This document shows, piece by piece, positions 56,332 through 64,000 of a stretch of DNA of 64,000 nt. Location of the stretch: assembly GCF_009601705.1 (NCBI RefSeq), contig NZ_CP045687.1:780630-844629 (forward strand). Direction: 5' to 3'. This DNA is from Sulfolobus sp. E5-1-F (GTDB lineage: Archaea; Thermoproteota; Thermoprotei_A; Sulfolobales; Sulfolobaceae). Under the pieces are notes generated by a model that ran no database searches, was not told where the DNA came from, and was given only the letters and a program-made list of their open reading frames with translations. Numbering within the stretch: the stretch's first letter is position 1; each line of letters starts with the position of its first letter. The translations under genes and the position numbers were made by a program.

Positions 56332-58323
56332 ATGGTTAAATATACTAATAAGGATAGGATAGTAGCTGGAGTGCCATTGGGAGGAATTGGTACTGGAAAA
56401 TTGGAGATCGACAACAAGGTCAGAGTAACCAACGTTACAATAATGAACAATTGGGGGAATCCCATTAAGCTCTTAAGAGGATTCCACTTATTCATCAAAC
56501 CTAAGGATAAGAGAGGATTCCTTTTTCAACAAGACAGTGGGCTATACAAGGTAAGGGAATTCCCAAGTGAAATATTTTATGAAGGTAAATATCCAGTTGT
56601 TACAATAATGGGAAAGACTGATGATGTCGAAATAACGTTAGAAGCTTTTTCACCAATTATTCCCCACGACTTGAAGAATTCATCATTACCAGCAATTGGG
56701 ATCAGTTTAAAAATTAACGGTATCAAGGATGGGATCGTAGCAATATCCTTCCCAAATATCGTTGGTAGCGTGAGTGTTGGGAGGGTAAATGAAAACATAA
56801 GAAACGGCGTCTTACATAAAAACTTAAAGGCAAATGATTACGATCCAGCAAAGGGAAATACTACTTTAATATCAAACAATGTGAGTAAAATTATAACGCA
56901 ATATAACCTTAAGAAAAAGCCAAGCGAGACCACAAACTTTTGGCTATCACAATACGAAAATGAGGAGCCTTGGGTTAAATTGAATATGGGAGAGGAAATT
57001 GAGGATGATCCTCACGAAGTAACTGGTCATAGGGATGATCCAGCAAGTATTATAATATCAGAAATAGGAGTGGAAATAAGATATGTGTTTGCATGGTATT
57101 TCACTGGTAAACATGTCTATTACCCCTATGGGCACTATTACGAGAACTTCTTTAAGGATTCCTCGGAAATTGCAAAGTACTTTTTAGATAACTTTGACCA
57201 ATTGAGAAAGAATGTATTTCACGACATCGTAAAAGTAAGAGAAGAATGGTTGAGAGATGCAATAATTAACAGTGCGTACATTCTCTCCTCAAATACTTGG
57301 CTAGATGAAAAAGGCAGATTTGCAATTTACGAGGCTCCACAGAATTGTCCATATTTAGGTACTATAGGTGCTTGTTATGAATTTGGCTCTCTACCAGTGA
57401 TTTTAATGTTCCCAGAGTTGGAGAAGTCATTTCTGAAATTATTGATTAGTTACGTAAGGGATGACGGTTATGTTCCCCACGATTTAGGCTTTCACTCCTT
57501 AGATTCCCCAATTGATGGTACTACTTCCCCTCCAAAGTGGAAGGATATGAATCCTAGCCTAATACTATTAGTTTATAGGTACTTTAGATTCACTAACGAT
57601 ATTGACTTCTTGAAAGAGGTTTACCCAACTATGGTTAGGGTTATGGATTGGGAGTTAAGACATTGTAAAGGCGGTTTGCCCTTTATGGAGGGAGAAATGG
57701 ATAACGCGTTTGACGCAACGATCATTAAGGGCAACGATAGTTACACCTCTTCCCTTTTCATAGCTTCTTTAATTGCAATGAGAGAAATTGCAAAGCAAGT
57801 CGGTGACAGCAATTATATTGATTTCATTAATGAAAAGTTAAGTATTGCTAGAGAAGCATTTAGAAAAATGTTTAACGGTAGGTATTTTAAAGCCTGGGAT
57901 GGTGTTGAGAAGGCTTCCTTTCTAGCTCAACTATACGGGGAATGGTTTGCAACTTTAGTAGGATTAGAGGATATCGTAGATGAACACATGATAAAAAGTG
58001 CCTTGGAAAGTATTGTAAAACTAAATGGCAATGCCTCTCCCTATTGTGTCCCTAACCTTGTTGACGAAAACGGCAAGATCGTTAATTTCAGCGTTCAAAC
58101 TTACTCCTCTTGGCCTAGAATGGTATTTGCAATTTGTTGGCTAGCTTATAAGAAAGGTGTCATTAATGATTTGAGCTTTTGTAAGAAAGAATGGGATAAC
58201 TTGGTGAGAAACGGTATGGTTTGGGATCAACCATCAAGGGTTAATTGTCACACTGGAAAGCCGGAGATCAACTATCTGGATCATTATATAGGCAGTCCTA
58301 GCATTTGGAGCTTTTTATTCTAA
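56332..58323 (+). CDS. Beta-glucosidase/xylosidase, GH116
   Basis: 663 residues, the length of S. solfataricus SSO1353. Catalytic residues match: E334 in RFAIYEAPQNCPYL and D461 in MDNAFDATIIKGND (E335 and D462 in SSO1353 numbering), with a GWDQ-free alpha/alpha barrel C-terminus (SWPRMVFAICWLAYKKG, WDQPSRVNCHTGKP). It removes beta-linked glucose or xylose from oligosaccharides, and is related to human GBA2. It follows the GH12 gene by 60 bases with a TATA-like CTTTTTTATC between, so coexpressed or with its own promoter. No signal peptide: intracellular. Confidence 0.92.
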   Translation: MVKYTNKDRIVAGVPLGGIGTGKLEIDNKVRVTNVTIMNNWGNPIKLLRGFHLFIKPKDKRGFLFQQDSGLYKVREFPSEIFYEGKYPVVTIMGKTDDVEITLEAFSPIIPHDLKNSSLPAIGISLKINGIKDGIVAISFPNIVGSVSVGRVNENIRNGVLHKNLKANDYDPAKGNTTLISNNVSKIITQYNLKKKPSETTNFWLSQYENEEPWVKLNMGEEIEDDPHEVTGHRDDPASIIISEIGVEIRYVFAWYFTGKHVYYPYGHYYENFFKDSSEIAKYFLDNFDQLRKNVFHDIVKVREEWLRDAIINSAYILSSNTWLDEKGRFAIYEAPQNCPYLGTIGACYEFGSLPVILMFPELEKSFLKLLISYVRDDGYVPHDLGFHSLDSPIDGTTSPPKWKDMNPSLILLVYRYFRFTNDIDFLKEVYPTMVRVMDWELRHCKGGLPFMEGEMDNAFDATIIKGNDSYTSSLFIASLIAMREIAKQVGDSNYIDFINEKLSIAREAFRKMFNGRYFKAWDGVEKASFLAQLYGEWFATLVGLEDIVDEHMIKSALESIVKLNGNASPYCVPNLVDENGKIVNFSVQTYSSWPRMVFAICWLAYKKGVINDLSFCKKEWDNLVRNGMVWDQPSRVNCHTGKPEINYLDHYIGSPSIWSFLF

Positions 58324-58713
58324 ATTTAATAGTTAGTTATTTTATAGGTACACGAACCTTATATCTACATATGTATACATACGGTGAGAACTAAAATAAA
58401 AAGTATTCATTTTTTAGACATATAATAGTAAACTATAATTTATGTAAAAGGTGGATAGTAATTATTATTGCTACCAATGATATGACTTACGTCAACGTAT
58501 AAATATGTAATAACACTAAAGATGCAGTGATAACAAAATAATAATAATTTTCTTATTATTTGCTTTTACTCCTTCTAGATTATAATACTGTAAAAATGAT
58601 AAAAACTGCCTTTTTAAATATTAACCTTGAGTATTGGTCCAACATTTTTAATTTTAAACTTCACCGTCTCTTATTCATTAAAGTCTAAAAATAGAAAGGG
58701 AAAAAGAGAGATA
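58324..58713. other. Intergenic, no gene seen
   Basis: AT-rich; GC-poor runs of T near the GH116 stop (TTTTTATTC region) may terminate transcription. No supported coding frame. Confidence 0.4.
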
Positions 58714-59484
58714 TTATAAAAGATACTCCTTAAATCTCTTCACGTTATCTGGGTCATAAGCTGGAATGATAATATCACACTCTTTTCTCATGTAATCATA
58801 AGCTCTTAGACATTCGTAAATATCCTCAGCAATACCAATGGGTATATTCTGCTCAAAATTAGCCATTACGAAAGCTGAATCGCTTATACACCATTTCCTC
58901 TTATCGTACTCAAACCTAACTAACATAGAACTCCTATGATGACAACCTGACCATCTTACTTCAATACCCTTTACCACTTCTTGATTCTCCACTAAAACGA
59001 TCCTATTCCAAGCTTCTTCAAATAAGTACTCCCTTATATATCTAGGCAGATAAATATCTCTATTTAGGAAAGGTGAAGAAGAGGGAGTTACGACATCCTC
59101 ATACCATCCTTTTCTCGAAAAGTATAATTTTGCCTTTTTAAAATAGTGAATCCTCCCAATGCTGTAATCTTGAACAGGGGTAATAATGACGTGAGAAATA
59201 TCATCAGTAGTAAGGTTTAATCTAACAAGGGCATTCTCAATTTTCTCTACATGTTGAAACTTACATCTATCACTTTTAGCCCATTCTCTTAAGAATTTAT
59301 TTCTTAAGCTCAAATCGTCTGGTAACCCAGTATTAACCAATACGTACTCGTTATCCTCAGTTCTTAAAAGAAAGGAGTAAAATGATAACCTATACCACTT
59401 ATCGAAATCTCTCATCCAAAAAATCTCCGCTCCCGGTACTTCTCCATGATCTCCAACTTGGATTATCTTTAGTAGAGAAACCAT
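58714..59484 (-). CDS. Metallo-beta-lactamase-fold protein lacking its metal motif
   Basis: 256 residues. The fold is recognisable: N-terminal HGEVPGAEIFWMRDF, YVLVNTGLPDDLSL, then VIITPVQDYSIGRIHYFKKA where active enzymes have T-H-x-H-x-D-H, a later GCHHRSSMLVRFEYDKRKWC, and ISDSAFVMANFEQNIPIGIA. The H-x-H is replaced by P-V-Q, leaving D and no histidine pair, so zinc binding is unlikely at the usual site. It may be a non-catalytic relative or use another site. ATG at 59484; monocistronic. Confidence 0.72.
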   Translation of the reverse strand: MVSLLKIIQVGDHGEVPGAEIFWMRDFDKWYRLSFYSFLLRTEDNEYVLVNTGLPDDLSLRNKFLREWAKSDRCKFQHVEKIENALVRLNLTTDDISHVIITPVQDYSIGRIHYFKKAKLYFSRKGWYEDVVTPSSSPFLNRDIYLPRYIREYLFEEAWNRIVLVENQEVVKGIEVRWSGCHHRSSMLVRFEYDKRKWCISDSAFVMANFEQNIPIGIAEDIYECLRAYDYMRKECDIIIPAYDPDNVKRFKEYLL

Positions 59485-59576
59485 ATCCTACCTAACCACT
59501 CCAAGCTTATTAATACCAACTCATACTTGTAAGGATAAATACGGTATAATAGAGTGCGACATTTTGCAGTCAGCAT

Positions 59577-59633
59577 GAACCCAAGGAAGATAAAAAAGAC
59601 TTTTACGATAAGGAAATTGAATTAATAAAGTAG
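59577..59633 (+). pseudogene. Fragment of an archaeal ATPase gene
   Basis: Reads EPKEDKKDFYDKEIELIK then TAG, matching the N-terminal segment (RPKENREDLFDREKEI) of the ATPase at 9366 and the truncated one at 16550. No Walker A follows. The palindromic leader is not conserved upstream. A relic of a third copy. Confidence 0.6.
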
Positions 59634-59756
59634 CTTATCGAGAGATTAAGTAAATTATCATATTAGATATGAGGAGAGATTAAGTAAGCATTGTTAACAT
59701 AGTATTAATGAAAGTAAGAGATTCTCCGTTAATTAAGTTAGTAAGAGAACTACTTC

Positions 59757-59884
59757 GTCCTTACTAGTTTCCCTCACCTTAAATCTTTTTTTGATTTATT
59801 GACTGTTTATCTTGTAATTAATTCTATTTCTTCTATACATTCAATATTAGATAAGTAGTATTATTTTTTATAATAGAATGGTTT
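59757..59884. repeat. Dispersed repeat of about 127 bp, copy 2
   Basis: Aligned to 39299-39425 along its whole length (TTTCCCTCACCTTAAATCTT to AAGTAGTATTATTTTTTATA), with scattered base changes. Lies between the ATPase relic and the second McrBC-like locus. Non-coding. The rest of 59485-60037 holds no gene. Confidence 0.65.
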
Positions 59885-60037
59885 TGAGTTTACCAGTTCT
59901 CTTTTTAAACATCCATCTCATACTTTGAATTGAAAACGAATTAACACTTCATATGATTTGTACTGAATTAGCAAAATTATTATCGCACTCTTGACTTAAA
60001 AATCTAATGTTAAATATTCCAAAACGTACTAGTTTAT

Positions 60038-61243
60038 GTGAATAGGAGAGATAGGACGCTTCTAAAAAAGGTTGGAGGCTATTATCTACAATATAAGGGG
60101 ATTGTAGATGTTGAAAAGTTGCTCTCGACTTTTAATGGAACTGAGGAAGTCCCTCTAGATGACTATACGCTATCATATATTTATTATTACCTTATGTACT
60201 TAATAACAGCTAGTGTAGTGAGATCTGCAGAGGACGCAAAAAAGAGTAGATTAACCTATAAAGAATTTTCAATTGAATACTCTAATGACCTATATGGTGA
60301 GTTGAATGTAGACTTAAGTATTCCGGTATACTCTATGGGTTTGGTAGCCTATCATAGCTTTACCGAGGGATATAATGCTCCAGAATATGGAATCTTAGGC
60401 TATATTATGAGAAGAATTTATTCCATTATTAAGGAAAAACGAAGTAAAATTGAAGTAAGAAAAGAGCAAATACCTCGTTACTTTAATTTTTTGGATGATT
60501 TCGACCGGACTTTTTCTCGAGTAGATGAAATCAAAGAGGAATTTCCAGATGGTTATTTTAGAGATCCTTCCTATACTGACCCAGATTGGTTATTACGAGC
60601 CTATAAAGCGTATTTTATGGCTAAAGAATTGGAGGAAATTAAGGTAGGGATAAGGACACCCAAGAAGCCCATAAACAAGAAACTAATAAAATTCATTATG
60701 TGGAAATTATATGAGCTTTATATATTCTACTTAGTGGTAAATTACCTTGAATCTAAAGGTTATGAAATAAAGAAGGAGGAAGATAAATATATAGCTATAA
60801 GAGGTAATAAGAGGTTAAGTATAATATTTAATGCTTCACTTGGCCAATCCTCTCTAAGAAAGGTTGATTATAAAGAGGATGTAGAGAAATATAAGGGAAG
60901 ACCGGATATTTCTCTTACAAACGAAAGGCCGATAATTTTTGAATGTAAGTACTCATCTAAAGTTAGTTATATTACAATGGGTAGATTCAAAATTATGGCT
61001 TATACTTATGAATATGATCCTTCATTAGCGGTCTTAGTTTACCCCGGATTGGAGACTGAACAAATTAGCTTCGATAATGAGGATAATGCGACAATGGAAT
61101 TGGATAAGATTGCTAGGAAGGAAAGCGGGATACTAGATTTCTTGTATAATAATCATTTACTATATATGGCTATTATAGATCCATTGGAGTTAGAAAAGAA
61201 CAATTTATCGAAGCTCGATAAGATAATGAAAAAACACATATAA
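60038..61243 (+). CDS. McrC-like PD-(D/E)XK nuclease subunit, locus 2
   Basis: 401 residues, GTG start. Colinear with the protein at 19237-20376: KKVGGYYLQYKGIVDVEKLL, FTEGYNAPEYGILGYIMRRI, KFIMWKLYELYIFYLVVNYL, then KGRPDISL (D), PIIFECKYSSKVSYIT (E-x-K) and GRFKIMAYTYEYDPSLAVLV. It is the first gene of locus 2 (nuclease before motor), the reverse of locus 1. It ends 25 bases before the McrB-like gene. Predicted DNA-cutting subunit. Confidence 0.82.
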   Translation: MNRRDRTLLKKVGGYYLQYKGIVDVEKLLSTFNGTEEVPLDDYTLSYIYYYLMYLITASVVRSAEDAKKSRLTYKEFSIEYSNDLYGELNVDLSIPVYSMGLVAYHSFTEGYNAPEYGILGYIMRRIYSIIKEKRSKIEVRKEQIPRYFNFLDDFDRTFSRVDEIKEEFPDGYFRDPSYTDPDWLLRAYKAYFMAKELEEIKVGIRTPKKPINKKLIKFIMWKLYELYIFYLVVNYLESKGYEIKKEEDKYIAIRGNKRLSIIFNASLGQSSLRKVDYKEDVEKYKGRPDISLTNERPIIFECKYSSKVSYITMGRFKIMAYTYEYDPSLAVLVYPGLETEQISFDNEDNATMELDKIARKESGILDFLYNNHLLYMAIIDPLELEKNNLSKLDKIMKKHI

Positions 61244-61268
61244 ATACAAGATTATCCAAATCTTTTTT

Positions 61269-62939
61269 ATGTATAATGATTGGCTAGTAGTCAGAGACAA
61301 ATTCAAGAAATTACTAGACTCTCAAGATAGGGCAGAAACTTTCCTCGATTATGTTGAAAAAGGAAATTTTGTTCCTTGCTCTTTTGTAGGTGAAAAATCT
61401 CATTGGACAGAATCTATAAGATATTCTATTTATGGAGAATTAGGATATACTTTATGGGGTGTTTCGGCTAAAAATTATAGTAGCATTTTCGACAGATATG
61501 ATAAAATCTATTTTGGAGACAATAAGAAGAAAAGAGGCAAGAAAAATGATACAGAGAATGAAAGTAAAATAGAAATTAAGAACGATAAAATATTGGTAGC
61601 ACTTCTAAGAATGAGTGGTCTAGGTATTATTGGATTTGGAGTAGTAACGGATATCGCTAAGGACGCAATGAGGAATTTTAGAGGATGGAATGAAGATGAG
61701 AAAATCTGGACGGCAAGATTTAGAATAAAAGTGTTTTGGCTTCATGAAAGCATAAGAAAAAACTATAATGACAGTGATAAATGGAAGGGAGATAATGATA
61801 GGTTAGAAGGAACTGTTCAACAGTCAAACCGATGCTATAAAGAAGATAATACTAAAGCACTTAAAGCTTTTCAAAAATATATTTTATCGAAGAAAGAGGA
61901 AATTATATCCACTTTAGATTTTTATTCTATGTTTAGCTCCAGCACTCAGAAAGAGCACGTATCAAGTGAGATAGTTTGTAATAAAAATGCACAACCAGAT
62001 CTTAATGGTTTATATATTCCTCAAGATACAGTTAAGATTATACTGAAAGCTCTACAAACTACTAATGTACTCCTAGTCGGCCCACCCGGTACTGGAAAAA
62101 CCAGCTTAGCTATAAGGACTGTGAAGTCTTTAACTGGCAATAATGATAACTGTTATGAAGTAGCTACTGCCAATTCACTTTGGTTTAGAAGGAATTTGAT
62201 AGGAGGAGAAAGTATAAGAGAGGGATCTGTAATGTGGAAGAGCGGGCTTTTCATTCAAGCGTACGTAAATGCTTCAAGAATAAAGGAGGGGAACTATTAC
62301 GTCGTAATTGATGAATTGAATAGGGCTGACGTTGATAAGGCATTTGGAGAATTAATGACGATGTTTTCTACTCCATATCCTAGCGAATGGTCAATTCCCA
62401 ATGCTCTAATAGAGGAAATTAAGAGTTATGGGGATAATATAGATAACGTAACTAAGAATTTCTTAGAAATATATGAGAAGTTAAAGAGAGAAAGTAGAGA
62501 AAATGAACCATTGAAAAGAATACGAATTATTGCTACAATAAATTTAGTCGACGCTAGAAATCTGTTTTATGTTGGGGATGCACTGGCAAGAAGGTTCGTG
62601 ATAATTCACTTTGATTATCCAAAAGGAACCGAAGATTTGGATGAATTTCTTAAAAATTACATTTCTTTTAGTGAGAGCTTTAAGGAAAGAGTTAAGGATC
62701 TTGTAAAATATCTTAGAGATAATCTAAATGAAAAAGAAGATAAGGTAATAAAGTTCAATATCTCACCGGCTAGCCTAAAGACAGCGCTGGATATATATTC
62801 CCGTCTTGATGACAACAATGCTGATATATATAAGTTCGTTGAAGTTTTAAGGTCTACAATAGGGACATTAAATCCAGATAATATAAATAAATTTAATAGA
62901 TTAATAGAAAAATGGAAAAAAGAAAAAGGAGGACAATAA
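61269..62939 (+). CDS. McrB-like AAA+ GTPase/ATPase, locus 2
   Basis: 556 residues. The N-terminal reader-like domain (HWTESIRYSIYGELGYTLWG; GIIGFGVVTDIAKDAM; RIKVFWLHESIRKN) parallels the locus 1 protein. The AAA+ motor is canonical: Walker A VGPPGTGKTSLA (about residues 276-287), ANSLWFRRNLIGGESI, Walker B VVIDELNRADVDKAFGELMT (about 346-365), ATINLVDARNLFYVGDALAR and RRF. McrB proteins use GTP where known; the nucleotide here is not determined. Its stop lies 10 bases from the convergent micro-gene. Together with the upstream nuclease it likely restricts modified or foreign DNA. Confidence 0.84.
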   Translation: MYNDWLVVRDKFKKLLDSQDRAETFLDYVEKGNFVPCSFVGEKSHWTESIRYSIYGELGYTLWGVSAKNYSSIFDRYDKIYFGDNKKKRGKKNDTENESKIEIKNDKILVALLRMSGLGIIGFGVVTDIAKDAMRNFRGWNEDEKIWTARFRIKVFWLHESIRKNYNDSDKWKGDNDRLEGTVQQSNRCYKEDNTKALKAFQKYILSKKEEIISTLDFYSMFSSSTQKEHVSSEIVCNKNAQPDLNGLYIPQDTVKIILKALQTTNVLLVGPPGTGKTSLAIRTVKSLTGNNDNCYEVATANSLWFRRNLIGGESIREGSVMWKSGLFIQAYVNASRIKEGNYYVVIDELNRADVDKAFGELMTMFSTPYPSEWSIPNALIEEIKSYGDNIDNVTKNFLEIYEKLKRESRENEPLKRIRIIATINLVDARNLFYVGDALARRFVIIHFDYPKGTEDLDEFLKNYISFSESFKERVKDLVKYLRDNLNEKEDKVIKFNISPASLKTALDIYSRLDDNNADIYKFVEVLRSTIGTLNPDNINKFNRLIEKWKKEKGGQ

Positions 62940-62949
62940 AAAAGTTAAT

Positions 62950-63057
62950 TCACTTATTGTTCTTCCTGTCATCTTCCTTTAACTCTTCTACTATCTCCCT
63001 CATTATCCTCTCTGAAGGAAATGACACCACTACTCCCTTTATCTTCTTTATTATCAT
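62950..63057 (-). CDS. Convergent micro-gene beside McrBC-like locus 2, 35 aa
   Basis: ATG at 63057 to TGA at 62950, minus strand, ending 10 bases after the McrB-like stop. Product MIIKKIKGVVVSFPSERIMR and onward to a lysine/asparagine end. Clear relative of the micro-gene at 20348-20491 (M-I-I, I-K-G, S-F-P-x-E at the same spacing) despite different flanking gene. The longer plus-strand frame on the same bases has no such conservation. Function unknown. Confidence 0.6.
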   Translation of the reverse strand: MIIKKIKGVVVSFPSERIMREIVEELKEDDRKNNK

Positions 63058-63399
63058 GATAAAGAAAATATTCCAAATAAGAGGGAGGGTAAGGCTAAAG
63101 TATTTCTTAGGGAAAGGAAGTGTGCAAAATAACAGCCATAAAAGGTATTCGATATTTTCAATTTAACATAAAATTTTGATGTTGATGAGCACAAGATGTA
63201 ACAATTCTAAACCATTTGCCAAGGACTTTGTAATGCAACTAAAGCACTTACCTAATGTAATTCGGAAGAATCTAAACTAAGTTTGAAATGAGTGAAATTG
63301 TTATTCATATTTAGTTGCAAGAAAACAAACAAGTCAAATGTATAAGGACATGGACAAAGTTATACCTCTTAATCCTTTTCCTCATCTACACTGTACACA

Positions 63400-63437
63400 A
63401 TTAATTTCAAATTAATTAAATTGTTGACAACACTCCA
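63400..63437 (-). mobile_element. Solo left end of an IS6-like element
   Basis: On the minus strand GAGTGTTGTCAACAATTTAA and TTAATTTGAAATTAATTG match the left ends at 4226 and 16708. No transposase sequence follows. Confidence 0.6.
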
Positions 63438-63527
63438 CTAATTCCTCGATAGTATTCTTTTATTGTTACTTTCCAATTTCATACATAATCATTAGTTTTC
63501 TATATAAATAAAATTTTTACATAATAG

Positions 63528-63565
63528 AGTGAGGACAACAGTTTCACTCATTTGAAGTTTAAATT
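63528..63565 (+). mobile_element. Second IS6-like end fragment
   Basis: GAGTGAGGACAACAGTTTCA resembles the end of the fragment at 14801 (GAGTGCGGACAACAATTTAC). Short; may be chance in part. Confidence 0.4.
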
Positions 63566-63837
63566 CCCTCTTCAAACCTCTTTCATTAAATAGTAACTGT
63601 GTAACGAAAATCTTGATAAAGATTAAGAATTATTAGTTTAGATTTTCTCTTACTCCTATTAACGGCTAAATCATATGCTGAATTGAGAAATAAGTGAATG
63701 CTGTATACGACTTATACTAAATTAACAAAATTATTGTTCACAATAGAAGAGAAGGACGAAAAATTTTACGTGAATATGATTCAAATTGAATAATTCCAGA
63801 TTTTAGGGACTTTTCCCATCTCATAGTATATAATAAT

Positions 63838-63848
63838 CTTTATAACTT
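63838..63848 (+). promoter_or_regulatory. TATA box of thiC
   Basis: CTTTATAACTT centred about 25 bases before the ATG at 63868, suggesting leaderless transcription of thiC. Confidence 0.5.
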
Positions 63849-63867
63849 AGTTATATGAATATATGTT

Positions 63868-64000
63868 ATGGCCATAATAGATGAGGCCAGAAGGGGTCAA
63901 ATCACAGATGAGATGAGGGAAATTAGTAAGCTTGAGGGAATTTCGGTAGAGAAGGTAAGAAATAGAATAAGTGAGGGTAAAATAATGTTAATTAGGAACG
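63868..64000 (+). CDS. thiC: Phosphomethylpyrimidine synthase ThiC, N-terminal part, cut by window edge
   Basis: Begins [20 protein letters not shown] and continues [20 protein letters not shown], the typical N-terminal stretch of archaeal ThiC proteins. The enzyme is a radical-SAM protein that makes the pyrimidine part of thiamine from aminoimidazole ribotide; its catalytic CX2CX4C lies outside the window. The start is fixed by the TATA box; an ATG at 63855 is out of frame. Confidence 0.75.
   Translation, partial: MAIIDEARRGQITDEMREISKLEGISVEKVRNRISEGKIMLIRN

Larger units (their letters stand above)
63058..63867. other. Intergenic with IS6-like end fragments and thiC promoter
   Basis: No intact gene. 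63400-63437 and 63528-63565 are IS end relics. TATA-like CTTTATAACTT (63838-63848) precedes thiC by about 20-25 bases, predicting a leaderless mRNA and no room for a TPP riboswitch. Confidence 0.5.

Noticed and set aside
62912-63166. 84-aa plus-strand ORF after McrB-like gene 2
   Set aside because: Ser/Ile/Phe-rich shadow of the minus-strand micro-gene, which has a homolog at locus 1.
63849-63867. TPP riboswitch before thiC
   Set aside because: The TATA box leaves almost no leader; there is no space for a riboswitch fold.
1-64000. CRISPR array
   Set aside because: No regularly spaced direct repeats of 24-37 bases were found; the only dense tandem repeat is the coding heptad array at 47.4-47.9 kb.

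Overview
The window is chromosomal DNA of a thermoacidophilic crenarchaeon of the order Sulfolobales, most likely Saccharolobus (Sulfolobus) islandicus or S. solfataricus. The support is AT-rich sequence, TATA boxes about 25 bases upstream of leaderless start codons, glyoxylate-shunt genes of the Sulfolobus type, a CpsA carboxypeptidase beside GH12 and GH116 glycosidases, VapBC pairs, and remnants of typical Sulfolobus insertion sequences and MITE-like repeats. The species call is inference; no 16S gene is present.

Left part (1-25.6 kb): a mobile-element-rich defence island. It opens with the end of a CARF-type ring-nuclease-like gene, a VapBC pair with a visible operator, an IS200/IS605 element (intact tnpA, broken tnpB), IS5- and IS6-type remnants, a DUF4143 ATPase, a secreted surface protein, a second archaeal ATPase with a palindromic leader, a nuclease-helicase (DUF2075-like), an AbrB-like regulator, a McrB/McrC-like pair, and a three-gene cassette of an unknown protein, a PD-(D/E)XK nuclease and a CARF-PIN fusion.

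Middle (26-46 kb): malate synthase and isocitrate lyase (glyoxylate shunt), a decayed amino-acid permease, the second IS605 copy (intact tnpB, broken tnpA), glycosyltransferases, an intact APC permease, an XdhC-like protein, a ParA-like ATPase, a three-gene operon for a surface glycoprotein and a processive glycosyltransferase, and a probable nucleotidyltransferase toxin-antitoxin pair.

Right part (47-64 kb): a coiled-coil nuclease with a recent 210-bp internal duplication, an SPFH operon, an MFS transporter, small membrane proteins, a GT2 enzyme, CpsA, a secreted GH12 endoglucanase and a GH116 beta-glycosidase (polysaccharide use), a metallo-beta-lactamase-fold protein without its metal motif, and a second McrC/McrB-like pair in the opposite gene order. 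The window ends in the start of thiC.

The most notable biology is a pair of paralogous McrBC-like systems in inverted gene order, each with an unannotated convergent micro-gene at its 3' end (35-47 aa, MII..IKG...SFP-E pattern). A related micro-gene follows the DUF2075 helicase. Also notable are the orphan CARF-PIN effector cassette, the reciprocal decay of the two IS605 copies, and a tandem palindrome at the start codons of the archaeal ATPase genes.
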